A DNA stretch of 35,569 bases, taken from the NCBI GenBank assembly GCA_002899765.1, contig PPDH01000026.1, positions 1 through 35,569 on the forward strand, in the 5' to 3' direction. This DNA comes from Sulfurimonas sp. (GTDB taxonomy: Bacteria; Campylobacterota; Campylobacteria; Campylobacterales; Sulfurimonadaceae). The position numbers and the translations under genes are program-made. A model generated the notes under the pieces. That model was not told where the DNA came from, searched no databases, and was given only the letters and a program-made list of their open reading frames with translations. Below are positions 26,290 through 35,250 of the stretch, in pieces; position 1 is the first letter of the stretch; each line of letters begins with the position of its first letter.

Positions 26290-28353
26290 CTACGTATTTA
26301 CTACTTCAACTTTTACAGACTTAAAAGCCGCCGTTAAAATAAGCTCATCACTCTCATCTCCAAAAAGTGCATTTATCTTAGAGTCTGCATAATGAAATGT
26401 CACAAAAAGTGCTTTTGGCTCTACTTTATCCGTAAATCTTACTTTAAGCGGTTTTGTCTGCCCGTTTTGTGTTTTTAAAATAACTCGCTCACTTCTAAAA
26501 TCATCCGCATCAGCGCTGTTTACAAGAAGAATATCCTCATCATATCTATCGACCAGACTAAGCGTCTGCTTTGTCTGAGCCGCATTGTTGTACATGGCAA
26601 TCGTCCTGCCGGTTGTCAAATAGTAATTTCGTTGTTTTTTCTCCACAATCTCTTGCACCATGTTGCGCAGTTTGTATTGATGGTAATTAAATTCTCCTAA
26701 ACCATCATCAGTTCTAAAATCAAGCTGATGTAAAATCGGTGTGTCTTCGGTATGAACAGGCCATTGAAGTCCGCGTTTACGGTGTCTTTGAAGCATTATA
26801 TAACTTGCTCCGCTAAAGCGGCGGTATGCCACTTCGCGAACCTCATCCCAAATCTCGTTTGAGTTTTTATAAGCACTTTTTCCGCCCATCTTATTATCAA
26901 GAAGCTGCAGAACTTCCCAATCATCAGGCAGGTCAGACTCTACAAGCGGCTGAGAGAGGTGAAGGCGGCGCATGGCATTTACATAAACTCCTGTTTTTTC
27001 ATACGCAGATTTTACGCCTATGACAATGTCGGCTTTTGAAGTTATATCTGTCATAAAAAGCTCTTGAACCATTACAAGCTCCAAGTTTTGTATGGCTCTA
27101 TCAACCTTGTTTATATTTGGATGGATATGCGTTAAATCCTCGCCGATATTTAAAACGGCTTTTACGCGCCCTTCTATCATCTCATCTACAAGCTGAGGAG
27201 TCATTAAACCCACCTCTTTTGGCTCTTGATAATCAGGATTGTAGTAAGGAAGCATCCCCATATCACATGCGCCCTGGACATTGTTCTGTCCGCGAAGCGG
27301 CATAAGTCCTGCTCCCGCTTTTCCTATATTGCCCGTCATAAGAGCTAGGTGCGTTATCGCCATAACTGCGTAAGAGCCGTCTAGATGTTCGGTGATTCCA
27401 AGCCCCCAAAATATCATAGAATTCTTAAGCGCATACTCCCTTGCTATCTTTGGAATCATCTTGCTAAGATTCTCGTAACCCTCAATTTGTTCAAAATATT
27501 TAGGATCGGCATAAGGGTCATTTAAAATTATCTGTTTAAACTCTTCAAAACCCTTTGTACGTTCGGCTATAAAACTCTCATCATAAAGTTCTTCACTTAT
27601 TATGACATGTGCGAGCATATTTAAAACAAGCAGATTTGCCTCGTAAGGCATAATCGCTTTGTATTTTGCAAAGCGGTGAAGCTTTATTTCACTAACATCA
27701 AAAACAGCCAGATTGTCATGTTTTTGTGCCATCTCTACAATGCGGTTGGCAATTATCGGATGCGCCTCTGTCGTATTTGAGCCTATAACTATCATAAACT
27801 CGCAGTTGTAGATGTCGTTGTAAGGGTTAGTTGCAGCGCCCTCCCCGATGGTGGTACGCATCCCTTTTAAACTCGGCGAATGACAGACTCTTGCACAATT
27901 ATCTACATGTGGAGAGTTTAAAGTGTGACGTGTAAATTTTTGAAAAAGATATACACTCTCGCACGAAGTTCTAGCCCCTCCGATGGAAGCTATGCTTTTA
28001 CGCCCGTATTTTGCCTGAATCTCTTTAAGTTTCATTGCTACGGCAGTAGTAGCAGCATCCAAATCACTCTCATACCAAACGTCGTCAAAATCTACTAACG
28101 ATGATGCTACAGCCTCTTTTATAGAAGGATTTTTCTCTAAAAAACTCTTCTTGATTCTCGGAATTCTAAGGCGCTCTTTTGAGTCGACAAAATCAAACCC
28201 GTACTTCCCTTTTATACAAAGCTTTCCCTGCGAAACCACGCCGTCTTTATGTGCAAAGATTTTTTGAATTTTATTATCTTTTACATGTGCGGCTATATCA
28301 CACCCCACTCCGCAGTATGTACATACGCTATCTATTGTTTGAATGTTTTCCAT
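26290..28353 (-). CDS. Formate-dehydrogenase-like molybdopterin oxidoreductase
   Basis: This 687-residue protein has an N-terminal 4Fe-4S site (C11, C14, C18, C46) and then the bis-MGD domain. NCARVCHSPS at 153-161 holds Cys157 followed by His158, the Cys-His pair characteristic of formate dehydrogenases; the Cys codon is TGT, so this is not a selenoprotein. Also visible are GSNTTEAHPI, the MGD segment ALMTGNIGKAGAGLMPLRGQNNVQGACDMG, and a C-terminal MopB domain with YYLTTGRTIAMYNNAAQT. The size fits a soluble FdhF/FdhA-like catalytic subunit without extra ferredoxin domains. No electron-transfer partner or Tat signal is evident, so it should be cytoplasmic with its partner elsewhere. No clear Shine-Dalgarno is visible. 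Cofactor and fold are firm; formate as substrate is likely. Confidence 0.85.
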   Translation of the reverse strand: MENIQTIDSVCTYCGVGCDIAAHVKDNKIQKIFAHKDGVVSQGKLCIKGKYGFDFVDSKERLRIPRIKKSFLEKNPSIKEAVASSLVDFDDVWYESDLDAATTAVAMKLKEIQAKYGRKSIASIGGARTSCESVYLFQKFTRHTLNSPHVDNCARVCHSPSLKGMRTTIGEGAATNPYNDIYNCEFMIVIGSNTTEAHPIIANRIVEMAQKHDNLAVFDVSEIKLHRFAKYKAIMPYEANLLVLNMLAHVIISEELYDESFIAERTKGFEEFKQIILNDPYADPKYFEQIEGYENLSKMIPKIAREYALKNSMIFWGLGITEHLDGSYAVMAITHLALMTGNIGKAGAGLMPLRGQNNVQGACDMGMLPYYNPDYQEPKEVGLMTPQLVDEMIEGRVKAVLNIGEDLTHIHPNINKVDRAIQNLELVMVQELFMTDITSKADIVIGVKSAYEKTGVYVNAMRRLHLSQPLVESDLPDDWEVLQLLDNKMGGKSAYKNSNEIWDEVREVAYRRFSGASYIMLQRHRKRGLQWPVHTEDTPILHQLDFRTDDGLGEFNYHQYKLRNMVQEIVEKKQRNYYLTTGRTIAMYNNAAQTKQTLSLVDRYDEDILLVNSADADDFRSERVILKTQNGQTKPLKVRFTDKVEPKALFVTFHYADSKINALFGDESDELILTAAFKSVKVEVVNT

Positions 28354-28393
28354 GACGTTTTTTAACTTTTTGATGATTTTTATATAGGTAATA

Positions 28394-29128
28394 TTAGCGA
28401 AAAAGATATTTAATAATCTTGTGTTTTAAAAACAACGGAAGATATTTAAACAGAAGGATTAAATAATAAAATCTTCTCGGAAAAGCGTAAAATCTTCTAT
28501 CTTTATCTATAGCTCTCTTTATTATTCCAGCCCCATCTTCAGTATCAAGTAAAAAAGGCATATAAAACTTGTTTTTATCTGTAAGTTCGCTTTTTACAAA
28601 ACCCGGAAGTATATTTAAAACCTTTATACCGTGTGGTTCATACTTATATCTTAGCCCCTCGGCGTAAGCATTTAAAGCTCTTTTGGATGAGCTGTATACT
28701 TTTGAGCTAGGCATTGAGAAGAGAGATGCCAAAGAGGAGATAAAGACTATTTTACCACTCTTTTTTTCTAAAAACTTAGGAAGAAGAACCTCTAATATAG
28801 CATGATTTGAGAGAACATTGACATCATAGAGTCTTTTAAACTCTTTAAAAGGGGTAATCTCTAACGAGTGCCCGAGAGAGACTCCTGCATTTAAGATAAC
28901 AATATCTACATCTGCTATCTCTCTTATCTTCTGCTGCAGCTTATCAAAGTCGGTTACGTCACAGACTATTATCTCTACTTTTTTTGCAAAGAAAGAAAGC
29001 TCTGTTTTGAGTTTTTGAAGTCTATCTTCTCTTCTGGCAAGCAGATAAAGTTCGTTGTCTTTAGTAGCATATAGTCTTGAGAGAGCTTTGCCTATGCCGC
29101 TGCTCGCACCCGTTATTAGGATTTTCAC
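28394..29128 (-). CDS. Short-chain dehydrogenase/reductase
   Basis: This 244-residue NAD(P)-binding enzyme has TGASSGIGKAL at residues 6-16, CDVTDFDKL for the cofactor pocket, NAG in LNAGVSLGH, the catalytic Ser in FISSLASL and YxxxK in VYSSSKRAL. It ends with a basic, hydrophobic tail (FYYLILLFKYLPLFLKHKIIKYL) that may lie on the membrane, as in YqjQ/DltE-like SDRs. The substrate is unknown. It starts five bases after hom and is followed after 40 bp by the formate-dehydrogenase-like gene. Confidence 0.85.
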   Translation of the reverse strand: MKILITGASSGIGKALSRLYATKDNELYLLARREDRLQKLKTELSFFAKKVEIIVCDVTDFDKLQQKIREIADVDIVILNAGVSLGHSLEITPFKEFKRLYDVNVLSNHAILEVLLPKFLEKKSGKIVFISSLASLFSMPSSKVYSSSKRALNAYAEGLRYKYEPHGIKVLNILPGFVKSELTDKNKFYMPFLLDTEDGAGIIKRAIDKDRRFYAFPRRFYYLILLFKYLPLFLKHKIIKYLFR

Positions 29129-29133
29129 CTTTT

Positions 29134-30393
29134 TTATACGATCCTGATCATAACAGGTCTAAAGTTCACAAACTCCAGTTTTTCAAGTGAATTTATAAGG
29201 TTTTGTATATCTCTCTCAAATGCGCAATGCGTGGAAATAAGGAGATTTGCACTCTCTTTTGAAGATGGCCGCTGCAGCATGGTCTCTACAGATATGTCGT
29301 TATCTTCAAACATTTTAGTCACTCTTGCCAAAACACCTTTTTTATCAGAGACGTTTATGCGCAGATAATACTTTGACTCAATATCAAGGGCTGGTTTTAA
29401 AACAAGCCCGCGCTCCATCGGTTTGTCAAATCCAAGCATCGGTTTGCTCTTTCCGCTTCTTGCTATATCGATAATATTTGCGACAACGGCACTTGCAGTA
29501 GCATCCCCGCCCGCACCGGGTCCATAGTAGAGAGTCTCTCCTACTTTATCACCGACAACGCTAATGCCGTTCATAACGCCGTCTATCTTTGCTATCATCT
29601 CATCTTTGCTTATCATACTAGCATGTACGCGAAGCTCCACCATGTTTGCATCTTTTTTTGCAATGCCTAAAAGTTTTATAGCATATCCAAACTCATTTGC
29701 AAACTCTACATCATCTTTTGATACGTTCTCAATCCCCTCAATCAAAATATCTTCAGGTTTTGCATCTATGCCGTAAGCGATACTTGCTAAAATCAAAAGC
29801 TTATGTGCCGCGTCATACCCGCCTACGTCAAAAGTTGGATCTGCCTCCGCATAACCTAATTCTTGTGCGTTTTTGAGGGCGTTAGCATAGCTCATGCCAT
29901 TTTGAATCATCTCAGTTAGCATATAGTTGCTTGTACCGTTCATAATTCCCTTGATAGACTCTATATGGTTTGCCGAGAGTCCGTCACGAAGAGCGTTGAT
30001 GATAGGGATACCGCCTGCAACGCTTGCTTCATACTCAAAAGCAATATCCTGCGCAATCTCTTGAAGTTCATAGCGGTGGTACGCTAAAAGCGCTTTGTTT
30101 GCAGTTACTACTGCTTTGCCTTTTCTTAGCGCACGTTTGACTATTTCAAAAGCTTCTTCAACACCGCCCATAAGTTCGACTACGATATCAATCTCATCAT
30201 CATTTAAAATATCATCGACATTGTTCGTCAACTTTATGTCTAAACCTCTATCCTTGTTTAGATTTTTTACTACTCCGCTTTTTACTACTATAGTAACTCC
30301 GGCACGAGCAGAAATCACATCGGCATTGTCTTTTAAAATTTGTGCTACACTCGTTCCAACAGTTCCAACGCCTATAATTCCTACTTTTATCAT
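29134..30393 (-). CDS. hom: Homoserine dehydrogenase
   Basis: This 419-residue enzyme reduces aspartate semialdehyde to homoserine, the branch to threonine and methionine. Features are the nucleotide loop GVIGVGTVGTSVA (written here as GIIGVGTVGTSV), ANKALLAYH, GGIPIINALRDGLSANHI, GTSNYMLTEM, GYAEADPTFDVGGYDAAHKL and a C-terminal ACT domain (about 345-419, beginning YLRINVSDKKGVLARVTKMF). Monofunctional with ACT is the usual Gram-positive and epsilonproteobacterial form. It lies downstream of the alaC-like gene and a structured spacer, and starts after AAAGGAATAGAA. Confidence 0.97.
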   Translation of the reverse strand: MIKVGIIGVGTVGTSVAQILKDNADVISARAGVTIVVKSGVVKNLNKDRGLDIKLTNNVDDILNDDEIDIVVELMGGVEEAFEIVKRALRKGKAVVTANKALLAYHRYELQEIAQDIAFEYEASVAGGIPIINALRDGLSANHIESIKGIMNGTSNYMLTEMIQNGMSYANALKNAQELGYAEADPTFDVGGYDAAHKLLILASIAYGIDAKPEDILIEGIENVSKDDVEFANEFGYAIKLLGIAKKDANMVELRVHASMISKDEMIAKIDGVMNGISVVGDKVGETLYYGPGAGGDATASAVVANIIDIARSGKSKPMLGFDKPMERGLVLKPALDIESKYYLRINVSDKKGVLARVTKMFEDNDISVETMLQRPSSKESANLLISTHCAFERDIQNLINSLEKLEFVNFRPVMIRIV

Positions 30394-30439
30394 TTCTATT
30401 CCTTTAATTTATTACATAAATTTAAGGGAACCCTTTTAT

Positions 30440-30558
30440 CCCCATCCTGTCACGATAGAGGAAGTATACCCTCAAGGGGTACCTCGATTCCTCTATCTAC
30501 GCTAACGCTTGGTTTCCTTCGGCAGAAAGCCCATCACACTAGTGTGATTATTTTTTTT
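30440..30558. repeat. Structured intergenic element between alaC and hom
   Basis: The 154-bp spacer holds a perfect 10-bp stem GATAGAGGAA (30454-30463) / TTCCTCTATC (30488-30497). Inside it is a smaller TACCC / GGGTA hairpin. Then comes a 16-bp perfect palindrome ATCACACTAGTGTGAT at 30533-30548, followed on the plus strand by TA and eight T. That ending is a good intrinsic terminator for a plus-strand transcript, yet no plus-strand gene is present. The element could be a small RNA, an mRNA leader of hom on the minus strand, or a dispersed repeat. The T run doubles as the last codons of the aminotransferase gene. Confidence 0.5.
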
Positions 30559-31765
30559 CTTCAAATTGTCTTAAAAACTCTTTTATATTACGTGCTGCTT
30601 GACGGATTCTGTTGTCGTTTTCTATAAGAGCTATACGGACATAACCCTCTCCAAACTCACCAAAACCGATGCCTGGAGCAACTGCTACACCAGCTTCTAC
30701 GAGCAGTCTTTTTGAGAACTCCAAACTTCCGAGATGTGCTACGCACTCAGGAAGTTTTGCCCAGACAAACATACTCGATTGATTTTTTCTGATGTGCCAG
30801 CCTGCCCTATCAAACGCCTCTAAAAGAATATCTTGACGATGCTCATATTTTGCAGTTATATCTCTAACACACTGCTGATCACCGTTAAGTGCTATGGTAG
30901 CCGCAACTTGAATAGGCGTAAACATACCGTAATCAAGCCATGATTTGATTTTTTGAAGTGCGCCGATAAGCTTTTTATTTCCGACAAAAAATCCTACACG
31001 CCATCCTGCCATGTTGTAGCTTTTTGAGAGCGTAAAAATCTCAACAGCCACATCTTTTGCTCCGGGAACACTCATGATAGAAGGAGTTACATAATCACCA
31101 AATGTTATGTCTCCGTATGCAATATCACTGATAACATAAAATCTAAGCTCTTTAGCAAGTGCCACAAGTCTCACATAGAAATCCTGCGTAACTGTTGCAG
31201 TTGTAGGGTTGTGAGGAAAATTCACCAAAACATATTTTGGTCTTGGTGAGCTCTCTTTGAAAACTTTTACAAGATCTTCAAAGAACTTATCTTCATCCAC
31301 CTTATAGTCTTCATCAAACTCTATTCCAAATTTTATGACGCTTCCACCAGCTAAAATAAATGCATACTCATGTATAGGATATGTCGGATCCGGCACAATA
31401 GTAACGTCACCTAGATTCGTTATGGCATATGCAAGATGTGCATAACCCTCTTTTGAGCCCATTGTTGCAACACACTCCGTCATAGAGTCCAAATCACAAT
31501 CATATCTTCTTTTATACCAATCGGCAATTGCACCTAAAAGCTTAGGAATACCTTTTGACGTTGAATACCCATGTGTCTTTGTTTTTTGTGCAGACTCAAT
31601 AAGTTTTTGTCTGATATGTTCAGGAGTATCTCCATCAGGATTTCCCATAGAAAAATCTATCACATCCGCGCCTGCTCTGCGTTCCGCCATCTTGAGCTCA
31701 TTTACCTCGGCAAAAACGTACTTCGGCAATCTTTTCATTCTATCAAATTGTATTTCGTCAAACAT
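30548..31765 (-). CDS. alaC: AlaC-type aminotransferase
   Basis: This 405-residue PLP enzyme of class I shows VIDFSMGNPDGDTPEHI, HGYSTSKGIPKL, VNFPHNPTTATV, the PLP-binding TLSKSYNMAGWRVGF (lysine in SKSYN) and YVRIALIENDNRIRQAARN. The GNPDG opening and the FDRMKRLPKYVFAEVNELK start are those of the glutamate-pyruvate aminotransferase AlaC, often annotated as LL-diaminopimelate or aspartate aminotransferase. Its place next to hom is found in several proteobacteria. It probably makes alanine and 2-oxoglutarate from pyruvate and glutamate. Confidence 0.85.
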   Translation of the reverse strand: MFDEIQFDRMKRLPKYVFAEVNELKMAERRAGADVIDFSMGNPDGDTPEHIRQKLIESAQKTKTHGYSTSKGIPKLLGAIADWYKRRYDCDLDSMTECVATMGSKEGYAHLAYAITNLGDVTIVPDPTYPIHEYAFILAGGSVIKFGIEFDEDYKVDEDKFFEDLVKVFKESSPRPKYVLVNFPHNPTTATVTQDFYVRLVALAKELRFYVISDIAYGDITFGDYVTPSIMSVPGAKDVAVEIFTLSKSYNMAGWRVGFFVGNKKLIGALQKIKSWLDYGMFTPIQVAATIALNGDQQCVRDITAKYEHRQDILLEAFDRAGWHIRKNQSSMFVWAKLPECVAHLGSLEFSKRLLVEAGVAVAPGIGFGEFGEGYVRIALIENDNRIRQAARNIKEFLRQFEEKK

Positions 31766-31821
31766 TAATATTCCTGCTTAAATTATTAACGACATTCTAT
31801 CGAAAAATTTTTATAATTTGT

Positions 31822-32142
31822 TTATTTCTTTATTGTTGGTTTTAAAACCAAATCATCTTTGATATTTTTAAGAGAGTATATATCCGAAATTTTTATATAG
31901 TGGGTATTTTCTCGCATTTCAAGTTTAAGGCGAGTTCTTTTTTCATCTATTTTAATAACACGCAATAACTTAAGAGATTTATCATAATAGGCTATATATG
32001 GATACCAATCGTTTCTACTAGAACTTGTTATCTCAATCTTATCTATTTTTGACACATCCAACCAATAAGAGTAGAGTGATCTTTTAAGTCTAAACTCCTC
32101 AGAATCTTCGAGTGTACTTATGTTTAATTTGGCATTTTTCAT
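31822..32142 (-). CDS. Small hypothetical protein
   Basis: The frame encodes 106 charged residues with no signal peptide or membrane segment. FRLKRSLYSYWLDVSKIDKIEI and YPYIAYYDKSLKLLRVIKIDEKRTRLKLEM suggest a small beta-rich fold. I recognise no family. The ribosome binding site is weak, and it lies 12 bp after the upstream periplasmic-protein gene on the same strand. It breaks the gene order I recall for C. jejuni, where nothing is placed here. Confidence 0.5.
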   Translation of the reverse strand: MKNAKLNISTLEDSEEFRLKRSLYSYWLDVSKIDKIEITSSSRNDWYPYIAYYDKSLKLLRVIKIDEKRTRLKLEMRENTHYIKISDIYSLKNIKDDLVLKPTIKK

Positions 32143-32154
32143 ATTAATGACATA

Positions 32155-32664
32155 TTACCAGTCACTATGTGTCTCTCTTATAATATCAACAATTTCACAG
32201 TTGCTCTTTTTTAATTCTTGGCTAAGAATAAGAGGATCTGCGGCGTATTCGGAGATAAGACTTATCTTCCAAATAAATTCTGATTCATTAAAGCTTGACT
32301 CTTTGGTTACATATCTATAATATCCTATATTCCTAAGTGAATCACTCATTATCTTTATAAAAAACAGAGGCGTTCCCTCTGTTTTAAAGCTTATATTTAT
32401 CTCACGCGGAGTCTTAAAAAAAAGGTTTAAAATACCATTGTCTTTTAACGTTTGAATAATTTTTACGGAATCTACTCTTCCCTCACTATTATAATAATCT
32501 TCTCTTGGAGAAAAAATAATATCTATATAAGCTCTATCTTTTACAAAAGTAGAAGGAGAAATAAAGCTTTTTATTTTTTGAGTTAAGAGGTCTTCTTTAT
32601 CTTTTAATTCAGCGGCATAAGAAAAAGAGAAAAACAGAGAAAAAAGTAAAAATATTTTTACCAT
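32155..32664 (-). CDS. Secreted protein of unknown function
   Basis: This 169-residue protein starts with a signal peptide (MVKIFLLFSLFFSFSYA-AELKDKED). The mature part is charged and has IDIIFSPREDYYNSEGRVDSVKIIQTLKDNG and REINISFKTEGTPLFFIKIMSDSLRNIGYYRY, which look like alternating strands and helices. I recognise no domain. Its ATG overlaps the RodZ-like stop by 7 bp, so the two are probably co-translated; the matching gene next to the RodZ-like gene in C. jejuni is also annotated, as I recall, as a periplasmic protein. Confidence 0.8.
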   Translation of the reverse strand: MVKIFLLFSLFFSFSYAAELKDKEDLLTQKIKSFISPSTFVKDRAYIDIIFSPREDYYNSEGRVDSVKIIQTLKDNGILNLFFKTPREINISFKTEGTPLFFIKIMSDSLRNIGYYRYVTKESSFNESEFIWKISLISEYAADPLILSQELKKSNCEIVDIIRETHSDW

Positions 32665-33455
32665 CCACTACCTCTGTTTAAACTCTTAAACTCCTCAAAA
32701 CTTATCTCTTTAAGTTCCGAATCAATATATGAAAATCTTATATTTTTCGGGTCTTTAAATTTAATTACCTCGCCGTTTATCTCTATATTTATATGTCCGT
32801 GTCCAAATGCCAGAAGCCAATTTTTTGTCGCATTTAGCTCAAATTCGTCTGAAAATACTTTTTGATACTTTTTGTAATCAGACAAATCAATATAACCCAG
32901 CCATACCTTTGCTTTTGGAACAATTTTAAATACTGTCGGCTTAATCTCTATCTCTTTGTCTACTTTTTCTACTTCAATCCCCGTTGCTTCTAGTAACCCG
33001 GTCTGCGTATAATTTTCATCTATTTTTGAGATATTTTCATCAACTTGAGCCATTATGATATCACTCTCAATTGTTTTATTAATTTCTACAACTTCAGTTT
33101 GAGGCGCTTTTGAAGCAAAATATAACAGTGTTAAAACAGCAGCAATAAGAGCCATGAATGTATATATAAGTCTTGTATTTCTTTTTTTCTTTGATGCCGT
33201 AAAAATTTTAACTTTTTTTCTGTTTTCAAAAAGAAGTGTATTGCTTTTGAAAAACTCTTTAGCTTTAGCTCTTAATTCACTCAAGTCAAGAGCATATTCT
33301 CTCTCAAGTATTGAAATAAACCCAAAAAGTTGAACACTGCTCATCTCCTCAAAATTCTCATTAAGCATCGCTTGAATATGTGTTCTTCCAATATGAGTGG
33401 CTTCATGAATTTTCTGCACACCGATACTTTTTAATTTTTCAAAATCATCACTCAT
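32658..33455 (-). CDS. RodZ-like helix-turn-helix membrane protein
   Basis: This 265-residue protein has a cytoplasmic helix-turn-helix-like region (residues 5-70, LKSIGVQKIHEATHIGRTHIQAMLNENFEEM), a lysine-rich stretch (82-93), one membrane helix (about 95-114) and a periplasmic domain ending in LAFGHGHINIEINGEVIKF, a small beta domain like that of RodZ. RodZ links MreB to the wall synthesis machinery and sets cell shape. The layout matches RodZ, but the helix-turn-helix is divergent, so a shape role is an inference. It overlaps rlmB by 8 bp and the periplasmic-protein gene by 7 bp. Confidence 0.75.
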   Translation of the reverse strand: MSDDFEKLKSIGVQKIHEATHIGRTHIQAMLNENFEEMSSVQLFGFISILEREYALDLSELRAKAKEFFKSNTLLFENRKKVKIFTASKKKRNTRLIYTFMALIAAVLTLLYFASKAPQTEVVEINKTIESDIIMAQVDENISKIDENYTQTGLLEATGIEVEKVDKEIEIKPTVFKIVPKAKVWLGYIDLSDYKKYQKVFSDEFELNATKNWLLAFGHGHINIEINGEVIKFKDPKNIRFSYIDSELKEISFEEFKSLNRGSGW

Positions 33456-34134
33456 ATTTTCTCATCCTATCCATCAAAATTGCTCCTGCCGCACTGACGT
33501 TTAAAGAGTCAAACTTATGCGCCATTTTTATACTTACGATTGCATCAAGCTTTGAGCTGACACGTGCAGCAAGTCCTTCGCCTTCACTTCCTAAAAAGAG
33601 GGCTCGTCTATTTTGAATCTTCATCTCTCTTATATCAGTGCCTCCCATATCTGCACCGTATGTAGTAAAGCCCGACATCTTTAAATCATTTAACACATCA
33701 TGAATATTTGTCTCTATGGCAAAAGGCATGTCAAAAAGCGCTCCTGTACTTGTTCTGGTAACCGCTTCAAGAGGAAGTGATTTTACGCCGCATGCGACAA
33801 CTGCATCAACACCGAGGGCATATGCGGTTCTGATAATTGCGCCGATGTTTCCGACATCACTTAATCCCGCAAGAACAAGAACAAAATCATAATTTAAAAA
33901 AGTCTTATAGTCATGCAAGACATACTCATCTATCTCTGCAAGTATTCCTTGATGAGAAGCGTTCTTACACATTTTACCGGCTGCATCAGAGGGTATTCTT
34001 TTTATCTCAAAGTCCATCTTCATAAGACGTGAGTACTCTTTTTTGTCCATCTCTTTTGCTAGATAAAGTGTTTTTATCTTTGCAGGATGATTGTTTATAA
34101 TATAGTTGATTGGTTGTTTTGCATAAATTAACAT
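33448..34134 (-). CDS. rlmB: 23S rRNA 2'-O-methyltransferase, RlmB/TrmH type
   Basis: This 228-residue SPOUT methyltransferase carries the three SpoU motifs: LVLAGLSDVGNIGAIIRTAYALGVDAVV (motif 1), ALFLGSEGEGLAARV (motif 2) and IKMAHKFDSLNVSAAGAILM (motif 3), which make the knotted SAM site. The N-terminal substrate-binding domain is short. RlmB modifies G2251 of 23S rRNA; TrmH-type tRNA enzymes have the same motifs, so the target is likely rather than proven. It lies in the rRNA-modification cluster with rsmI and rsmE. Confidence 0.88.
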   Translation of the reverse strand: MLIYAKQPINYIINNHPAKIKTLYLAKEMDKKEYSRLMKMDFEIKRIPSDAAGKMCKNASHQGILAEIDEYVLHDYKTFLNYDFVLVLAGLSDVGNIGAIIRTAYALGVDAVVACGVKSLPLEAVTRTSTGALFDMPFAIETNIHDVLNDLKMSGFTTYGADMGGTDIREMKIQNRRALFLGSEGEGLAARVSSKLDAIVSIKMAHKFDSLNVSAAGAILMDRMRKYE

Positions 34135-34172
34135 TTGAGCATTTTATCCAAAAAAATGGAAATAGTATATAT

Positions 34173-34988
34173 CTACAGCTTTAAGAGTCTATCATAACAG
34201 GCTTTTGTATTTTCACCTGTTATTTTAGAGATAAGCTTTGCCTGAACTTTTTTGGGCAAATCAAGTTCTAAAATATCATTTTGGCTTATAGCACTTGGAT
34301 TTTGTGCCTCAGCTGCACTGATTACAACAACCCACTCGCCACGTAGGTTCACATCAACTTTTTGTTTAATTTCCTCAGCAGTTCCAAAATAGTAGCGTTG
34401 ATACTTCTTTGTAAGCTCTTTTGCCAAAAAAATCTCTCTTGAAGGTTCAGCATGGGAGAGCTCGTTCAAGAGTTTCTCAAGTCTGTGCGGAGATTCATAA
34501 AGAACTGTTGTAAATCCACTGCCAAGAGCACCTTGAAGCGAAGCAGCCCTATCTTTACCTTTGTGCGGTAAAAATCCCCAAAAAAGCATCTTTGTCTCAA
34601 CAAACCCGCTTGCCACAAAAGCGGTTAGAAGCGCGTTGGCTCCCGGCAAAACATCATAAACAACTCCATTTTTTTGGCAATACCCGACAAGAGCTTGACC
34701 AGGGTCGCTGATTCCAGGCATTCCTGCATCACTGACATAAATAACATTTTGTTCAAAAAAAGATGGCTCAAGATTTGAGATAAACTCTTTTTCATTATGA
34801 GAATGAAGGGAGATAAAATTTTGTTCGGATTTAAAGGCGCTCTGATAACGCTCTTTGAGTATGTGGATAAGTTTTTTCGTAACGCGAGTATCTTCACATA
34901 AAAGTGTGTCGGCGCTGCTTAGAGCCTCGATGGCTCTAAGAGATATGTCGCCTATGTTTCCAATCGGTGTTGGAACAAGTGTAAGCAA
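34173..34988 (-). CDS. rsmI: 16S rRNA (C1402) 2'-O-methyltransferase
   Basis: This 271-residue tetrapyrrole-methylase-fold enzyme has LTLVPTPIGNIGDISLRAIEAL, LLCEDTRVTKKLI, SLHSHNE and VSDAGMPGISDPGQALV, all diagnostic of RsmI. It adds a ribose methyl to C1402 of 16S rRNA in the decoding centre. It ends with the variable C-terminal region found in most homologues. Twelve bases separate it from rpmE. Confidence 0.95.
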   Translation of the reverse strand: MLTLVPTPIGNIGDISLRAIEALSSADTLLCEDTRVTKKLIHILKERYQSAFKSEQNFISLHSHNEKEFISNLEPSFFEQNVIYVSDAGMPGISDPGQALVGYCQKNGVVYDVLPGANALLTAFVASGFVETKMLFWGFLPHKGKDRAASLQGALGSGFTTVLYESPHRLEKLLNELSHAEPSREIFLAKELTKKYQRYYFGTAEEIKQKVDVNLRGEWVVVISAAEAQNPSAISQNDILELDLPKKVQAKLISKITGENTKACYDRLLKL

Positions 34989-35000
34989 GAAAAATCTTGA

Positions 35001-35201
35001 TTATTTTTTTGCGTAACGCTGGTTGAATTTCTCAATTCTTCCTGCAGTATCTACCATTCTCTCAGAACCTGTAAAGAAAGGGTGACACTCATTACAGATG
35101 TCAATTCTCATCTCATCTTTTTGACTTAATGTCTCAAAAGTGTTTCCACATGCACAAGTTACAGTACATGTTACTAATTTCGGGTGGATATCTTTTTTCA
35201 T
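35001..35201 (-). CDS. rpmE: Ribosomal protein L31 (zinc-binding type)
   Basis: This 66-residue protein begins [22 protein letters not shown] and contains [16 protein letters not shown], the L31 signature. Cysteines at 12, 16, 18, 36 and 39 include a C+ (zinc-ligating) set, so it is the zinc form of L31, which can be exchanged for a Cys-less paralogue when zinc is low; no such paralogue is in view. It is a component of the large ribosomal subunit at the intersubunit bridge. AAAGG precedes its ATG. Confidence 0.96.
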   Translation of the reverse strand: MKKDIHPKLVTCTVTCACGNTFETLSQKDEMRIDICNECHPFFTGSERMVDTAGRIEKFNQRYAKK

Positions 35202-35250
35202 TTTTTTACCTTTTGATACTCGTTTGCGTGCGAATATCTATATATTTTTT

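Noticed and set aside
27870-27910. Selenocysteine at the formate dehydrogenase active site
   Set aside because: The active-site codon reads TGT (Cys157 in ARVCHSPS), not TGA, so it is the cysteine form.
30095-30505. A 136-codon plus-strand ORF that runs across the start of hom into the spacer
   Set aside because: It lies antisense to hom for most of its length, has serine-rich shadow composition and no family resemblance.
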